Shown here piece after piece: positions 60,681 to 64,000 of a DNA stretch of 64,000 bases. This stretch comes from Candidatus Rubrivivax defluviihabitans (GTDB lineage Bacteria > Pseudomonadota > Gammaproteobacteria > Burkholderiales > Burkholderiaceae_C). The notes beneath the pieces are model-generated. The model was given only the letters and a program-made list of their open reading frames with translations, was not told the origin of the DNA and made no database searches. How positions within the stretch are numbered: position 1 is the first letter of the stretch; every line of letters begins with the position of its first letter. The position numbers and the translations under genes were made by a program. The stretch is taken from assembly GCA_016709385.1 (NCBI GenBank), contig JADJMW010000001.1:646806-710805 (forward strand), given 5' to 3'.

Positions 60681-61106
60681 TCAGCCCTGCATCTGCAAGA
60701 GGATGGTGCGCTCGAGGCCCGCGTAGCGATGGACCAGCGCCTCGCGATACGCGGCGTTGGCCATCATCGCGAGGAAGTGCTGGCGGCTCGGGTAGCGGAC
60801 CAGCAGGCACTTGTCCCAGTCCTGGCTGGCATCGCCGATGAAGGGTCTGTCGATCTTCCCTTCCCACACCACCTCGGCACGGCTCACGTCGCCCACGGCT
60901 TCCACGAATGCCGTCTGGTACCTGCGGTAGGCCTCGGCACCCGAGCAGGGTGCGTGGGGAGACCCTGCGGGGTAGTTCGCTCGCTCGCGGAACTTCAGAA
61001 GATTGAGCATCACCACCGGGCCGTCGGGGCCGGCATCACGCAATGCGCGCACCTGATTGGCCGTGGGGTCGATGGACGGATCGAAATTGGCGGGACGGAA
61101 TGTCAT
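60681..61106 (-). CDS. DUF1330 domain protein
   Basis: A 141-residue dimeric alpha-beta barrel protein of the DUF1330 type: GPVVMLNLLKFRERANYP near residue 29, then AYRRYQTAFVEAVG, and CLLVRYPSRQHFLAMMANAAYREALVHRYAGLERTIL. The family has no established reaction; some members sit beside degradation genes. It is the last gene before the second tRNA-Asn fragment and would be transcribed away from it. Confidence 0.85.
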   Translation of the reverse strand: MTFRPANFDPSIDPTANQVRALRDAGPDGPVVMLNLLKFRERANYPAGSPHAPCSGAEAYRRYQTAFVEAVGDVSRAEVVWEGKIDRPFIGDASQDWDKCLLVRYPSRQHFLAMMANAAYREALVHRYAGLERTILLQMQG

Positions 61107-61248
61107 GAAGTCGGCCCTCTCTGATGCCGCGCGGTGCCTGCGCGACCCGCATTGTCGGCGCGGTGGCCACGTTCAGCCGTCAATGGGACGACCGAACTAT
61201 GCTCCCAGATTCGTGCGATTCCGGACACGAGCAGGACTCGGGAAGACA

Positions 61249-61280
61249 AAGGGGTTAGCGATTCGCCTCGCTAACCCCTT
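61249..61280 (-). terminator. Strong hairpin directly beyond the tRNA-Asn 3' fragment
   Basis: AAGGGGTTAGCG (61249-61260) pairs perfectly with CGCTAACCCCTT (61269-61280), a 12-pair stem. On the minus strand it begins eight bases past the CCA end of the tRNA-Asn fragment and runs into CCTTTGTCTT. This looks like the native tRNA terminator. On the plus strand GATTTTC follows, so it may work both ways. Confidence 0.75.
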
Positions 61281-61288
61281 GATTTTCA

Positions 61289-61334
61289 TGGCTCCCCGAC
61301 CTGGGCTCGAACCAGGGACCTACGGATTAACAGT
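61289..61334 (-). repeat. tRNA-Asn(GUU) 3'-half fragment, probable attachment site
   Basis: Read on the minus strand, 46 bases from ACTGTTAATC (anticodon loop with GUU) through GGTTCGAGCCCAGG (T arm) to GGGGAGCCA (acceptor end with CCA) match a bacterial tRNA-Asn. The 5' half is absent: what precedes it (GCGCTTTCTGCG side) is unrelated. Such 3' fragments are left when an element integrates into a tRNA gene. The intact tyrosine recombinase begins 162 bases away. Confidence 0.85.
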
Positions 61335-61496
61335 GCGCTTTCTGCGTGTTTTCTGGGACGTCCTGGAATGATCTGGGAATGACAAAAACCATTGCATATC
61401 AATAGGTTACGAGGTTTCTGTTGTTTCAGGCGGTCCCGGTCGATAGCATCCGAGTTCAGGATTTTTCGGACACCAGTCGGACACGGAGCCCCCAGG

Positions 61497-62918
61497 ATGC
61501 CGCTCTTGACCTTCAGAGCGATCGAAGCCCACAAGCCTCGCGCCCAGCCCTACAAGCTCACCCTTGATCGCGGGCTGCGGTTGCGCATCGCTCCGGACGG
61601 CACGCGCACCCTCCTGGTTCGGTACACCGTCAAGGGTTCGGAGGTCGAGCGGCAACATCGACTTTCGCAGGAGTACGGCGAGGGGCCAGGCCAGTTGAAG
61701 CTCGCAGCAGCGCGCGCCGAGGCGGCGCGCATCCGAGCTTTGGCGCGCGACGGCGTGGACTGGCCGGCGGCAGAAGAAGCAAGGCTGCGTGCGGAGGCCG
61801 CTGCGCGCGAGCAGGCGGACCGGGAAGGCGGCCTTACGCTGGCGAAGGCGGTGCGCGAATACGTCGAAAAGAAGCGTCGGGCGAAGGACGGACTGCCACT
61901 GAAGGCTCGCACGCGGGCCGAGTACCTGGCCATGCTTGAGGCCGGCAGAACGTCCAAGGCCGGCAAGAAGTTCGCCGATGGCGGGCTGTATCCCATCGCG
62001 GAGCGGCTGTTATCCAAGCTCACTGCTGATGACATCCGCGGTGTACATACGGCTCTCCTGAAGCGATCCGAACGCGAAGCCACGTACTCCATGCAGGTGC
62101 TGCGCGCAGTGTTGCGCTGGCACGGTGTGGTGGTGCCGGGCAATCCGCTGGGGCGGGACACCGCAGGGCGAGATCGCATCGTGCTTGCAGCGGCCAAAGG
62201 CAACCCGTCGCCGATCCCACCGGAAAAACTCGGCGCGTGGTGGCGGGCTGCGGGTGCCGCGCCCTCCCGCGTCGCGGCAGACTACTACCGCTTCCAGCTC
62301 CTCACCGGCTGCCGCGGTGGCGAGATCCACGGCGACAAGCGTCACGGTTACGCGCCGATCAAGGTCGGCGACGTCGACTGCGAACTCGGCAAGCTTGTTT
62401 TGCGTGATACGAAAAACAGGAGCGATCACAGGCTGCTGCTTTCTCGGCAGGCGCTAGAGATCGCCACGCGGAACTGCTCGGGCCGAAAGCCCGAAGATCC
62501 GCTGTTCCCGATCGTCGATGCGCGCAAGACGCTGGCCTGGATCAACGCGCGGGCCGGTACAGCGGTACAGGGGCACGGCCTGCGAGCGACCTTCGCCAGC
62601 GTTGCTGAAGAACTGGTCTCGGGTGGCGCGCTGAAGCGGATGCTGAACCACGCCACTGGGGGCGACGTCACCTTGGGTCACTACGTTGGCAAGAGCGAGG
62701 CGCAGCTGCGCGCCGCATGGCAAACGGTCGCGGACTTCATCGACGCGGAGGCGGTCAAGGACGTTCAACCGGCGCCTGTACCGCCCGCGCGATCCGGCAG
62801 GCGCACACAGCGCGGCGGTACCGCGCCGGCGGTCGCAACACGTCGGCGGCCATCACGCAGAGCGCAGCCGCCTTCGAGCGAAGGTTCCAGCTTTCAGTCA
62901 ATATCCGAACGGGTATAA
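61497..62918 (+). CDS. Tyrosine recombinase (island integrase)
   Basis: A 473-residue integrase with an N-terminal arm-binding domain (residues 1-50), core-binding SAM-like domain (about 112-215) and catalytic domain with Arg273 (TGCRGGEI), Lys306 (LRDTKNRSDH), His360-Arg363 (HGLRATF), His385 (LNHA) and Tyr396 (LGHYVG). All six catalytic residues are present, so it should be active. The C-terminal 60 residues are basic and disordered. I use the ATG at 61497 (MPLLTFRAIEAHKP) since the remnant copy aligns from the same point; an earlier in-frame ATG at 61392 lies in DNA shared with the attachment-site flank. The tRNA-Asn fragment marks its target. Confidence 0.9.
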   Translation: MPLLTFRAIEAHKPRAQPYKLTLDRGLRLRIAPDGTRTLLVRYTVKGSEVERQHRLSQEYGEGPGQLKLAAARAEAARIRALARDGVDWPAAEEARLRAEAAAREQADREGGLTLAKAVREYVEKKRRAKDGLPLKARTRAEYLAMLEAGRTSKAGKKFADGGLYPIAERLLSKLTADDIRGVHTALLKRSEREATYSMQVLRAVLRWHGVVVPGNPLGRDTAGRDRIVLAAAKGNPSPIPPEKLGAWWRAAGAAPSRVAADYYRFQLLTGCRGGEIHGDKRHGYAPIKVGDVDCELGKLVLRDTKNRSDHRLLLSRQALEIATRNCSGRKPEDPLFPIVDARKTLAWINARAGTAVQGHGLRATFASVAEELVSGGALKRMLNHATGGDVTLGHYVGKSEAQLRAAWQTVADFIDAEAVKDVQPAPVPPARSGRRTQRGGTAPAVATRRRPSRRAQPPSSEGSSFQSISERV

Positions 62919-62919
62919 T
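62914..62919 (+). promoter_or_regulatory. Consensus -10 box overlapping the integrase stop codon
   Basis: TATAAT is an exact -10 hexamer; bases 62916-62918 are the integrase TAA. CTTTCA at 62891-62896 could be a poor -35 at 17-base spacing. It would drive the toxin-antitoxin pair, but leaves almost no leader before the GTG at 62922. Confidence 0.5.
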
Positions 62920-62921
62920 TT

Positions 62922-63281
62922 GTGAGTGATCAGCGTAGACCGTTGTTCTGGGAGGGCTCCTCAAAGAAGGACTTCAAGGCGTTCCCGGTCGCTGTCCAGA
63001 AGGACATGGGTGTGGCCTTGTTCATCGCGCAACTGGGACGCACCGCAGGCTCGGCGAAATCCTGGAAGGGGCTGGGATCAGGCGTCTATGAGTTGGTGGA
63101 GGATCACCGAGGCGATACGTTTCGTGCGGTCTACATGGTGCAGGTTGCTGATGCCGTGCACGTGTTGCATGCGTTTCAGAAGAAGTCGAAGTCCGGGATT
63201 GCGACGCCGCAGCCGGATGTTGAGCTGGTAGAGAAGCGGTTGAAGACAGTTCTCGCCCGGTACGGGCTTGGTCGGGGGTGA
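62922..63281 (+). CDS. HigB/Gp49-type toxin of a type II toxin-antitoxin pair
   Basis: A 119-residue RelE-superfamily protein of the phage Gp49-like (HigB) group: PLFWEGSSKKDFKAFPVAVQKDMGVALF, then SWKGLGSGVYELVED, FRAVYMVQVADAVHVLHAFQKKSK, the typical core with basic end. Such toxins cleave mRNA on the ribosome. Start is GTG at 62922, or TTG at 62943 if the -10 box in front is used; neither has a ribosome site. The antitoxin follows with one base between, in the toxin-first order usual for HigBA. Confidence 0.88.
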   Translation: MSDQRRPLFWEGSSKKDFKAFPVAVQKDMGVALFIAQLGRTAGSAKSWKGLGSGVYELVEDHRGDTFRAVYMVQVADAVHVLHAFQKKSKSGIATPQPDVELVEKRLKTVLARYGLGRG

Positions 63282-63282
63282 C

Positions 63283-63603
63283 ATGGAAAGCAAGCGCAGT
63301 CTCAAAGGCGCCAACAACGTTCTCGTCGACCTCGGGTTCGAAGACGCGGAAGAGCTGACGGCCAAAGCCTCGCTCGCCGTGAAGTTGAACGACCTGGTCG
63401 AAAAGCGCGGTCTCAGCCAGACCGAAGTTGCCGCCATCACTGGGATGACACAACCCAAGGTGTCGCAGGTGCGGCGCTACAAGCTTCAGAACATCTCGCT
63501 CGAACGCCTTATGCAGGCTTTGGTGTCCCTCGATCAACGCGTCGAGATTGTGGTTCGGCCTGCGCGAAGCACGCACGGGCCCGGCATCACCGTGGCTGCC
63601 TGA
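63283..63603 (+). CDS. HigA-type XRE antitoxin
   Basis: A 106-residue antitoxin with a helix-turn-helix, LNDLVEKRGLSQTEVAAITGMTQPKVSQVRRYK, preceded by a toxin-binding N-terminus (VLVDLGFEDAEELTAKASLA). It should neutralise the preceding toxin and repress the shared promoter. The ATG lies one base behind the toxin stop, after GGTCGGGGGTGAC, so translation is coupled. Such pairs often stabilise islands. Confidence 0.88.
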   Translation: MESKRSLKGANNVLVDLGFEDAEELTAKASLAVKLNDLVEKRGLSQTEVAAITGMTQPKVSQVRRYKLQNISLERLMQALVSLDQRVEIVVRPARSTHGPGITVAA

Positions 63604-63838
63604 GGCAGCTTGCGCGCAGGCGCCCCAGAGGGGCCGATCGCTTGGCATTGGCGGCGGTGCGAAGTTGAGCCGTGAACTTCTATCGGCGGCTGCCCCGTAA
63701 GCTGCCGCCCAGGAGCACCGGCGACCGGCCAAGACCTGCCGCTGGCCACGGGCCGCTTCCAGGCATCTCACTTGACATTGCAGACTCAGACCATCTGGCC
63801 AGCATGATTCCCGGGCAGTTCACTCTGCTCGTCAACGA
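63604..63838. other. Spacer behind the antitoxin gene
   Basis: 235 bases between the antitoxin and the convergent oxidoreductase end. No open frame or strong hairpin stands out; TTGACA at 63772-63777 lacks a partner -10. Nothing further can be called. Confidence 0.4.
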
Positions 63839-64000
63839 CTATTCCAAGTGAGAGAACACCCGTGGATCGATTGCCGCGGCAGCGAATACGCCGCCAGTCA
63901 TAGCACCCATCACACCGGCCGAGAAGACGTCCTGGCCGGCGAGGTAGAGGCCTGGCACGGGTGTCCTCGGCCGCAGGCTGTCCGACAAGAACCGTCGCGC
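63839..64000 (-). CDS. C-terminus of a retinol-saturase/phytoene-desaturase-type FAD oxidoreductase
   Basis: The last 53 codons of a minus-strand gene that enters from beyond the window. They read ...LSDSLRPRTPVPGLYLAGQDVFSAGVMGAMTGGVFAAAAIDPRVFSHLE with stop TAG at 63839-63841 (shown here in pieces: TPVPGLYLAGQDVFSAGVM, GAMTGGVFAAAAI). The P-GLYLAGQD...GAM-GG-AAA pattern is the C-terminal FAD-binding strand of the carotenoid/retinoid oxidoreductase superfamily. What it oxidises cannot be judged from this part; it may be cargo of the second island. Confidence 0.75.
   Translation of the reverse strand, partial: ARRFLSDSLRPRTPVPGLYLAGQDVFSAGVMGAMTGGVFAAAAIDPRVFSHLE

Noticed and set aside
1..64000. 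CRISPR arrays, rRNA, intact tRNA genes, complete prophage
   Set aside because: No regularly spaced repeats, no rRNA core motifs, only partial tRNA-Asn sequences, and no phage structural genes were seen.

Overview
The window reads as ordinary, gene-dense chromosome of a very high G+C beta-proteobacterium, most likely Burkholderiales of the Rubrivivax/Leptothrix/Methylibium type. The indications are a class I polyhydroxyalkanoate gene pair (phaC-phaB), two PEP-CTERM-sorted proteins, a dapC-dapD-pilU-dapE-prmB cluster, ImuA/ImuB with LexA, glutaryl-CoA dehydrogenase, and codon use dominated by G/C third positions. No rRNA, intact tRNA, CRISPR array or complete transposon was found.

Layout. 1-5 kb: a RarD-type permease cut by the window edge, a YchJ-like SEC-C protein, an HSL-type esterase, a beta-hydroxyacid dehydrogenase, an ankyrin protein and a PEP-CTERM zinc metalloprotease. 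5.4-7.9 kb: a LexA box followed by imuA-imuB, with no dnaE2 behind them. 7.9-14.7 kb: a TRIC-type channel, acetyltransferase, esterase, trpS, purN, an RsmB-like methyltransferase and a fatty acid desaturase. 14.9-17.5 kb: a lapG-lapD pair for c-di-GMP control of adhesin release. 17.5-23.2 kb: NUDIX, FAH-family hydrolase, zeta GST isomerase, pgeF, phaC and phaB. 23.4-29 kb (minus): map-glnD-mnmH-DUF2189-DUF2788. 29-46 kb: purL, Tim44-like, DUF456, a PDZ protein, YdcF, gcdH, msrA, penicillin acylase, a lexA-Cdd1 operon under two LexA boxes, an asparaginase, a PEP-CTERM gene broken by one stop codon, and ohr. 46-54.5 kb: the lysine/DAP operon running into an ABC-F gene, and a divergent AlkB-like hydroxylase.

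54.7-64 kb is accessory and is the most interesting part. Two copies of the 3' half of tRNA-Asn (54750-54795 and 61289-61334, 40 of 46 bases identical) each stand in front of a tyrosine recombinase of the same family. The first recombinase is an internally deleted, frameshifted remnant; the second is intact. Between them lie a cytochrome P450, an exported amidohydrolase, a Crp/Fnr regulator with a perfect inverted-repeat operator, a DUF1330 gene, a 22-G homopolymer and a scrap of an IS91-like transposase. After the second recombinase come a HigBA-type toxin-antitoxin pair, whose likely -10 box overlaps the recombinase stop codon, and the C-terminus of a carotenoid/retinoid-type FAD oxidoreductase. 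I read this as two islands stacked at one tRNA-Asn target, the older one having lost its recombinase.

A second theme is the SOS response. The LexA sites in front of imuA and lexA share the core CTGGATRAA, so the window carries the repressor and one of its mutagenesis targets. It also carries a small Cdd1-type helix-hairpin-helix gene that is probably co-transcribed with lexA.
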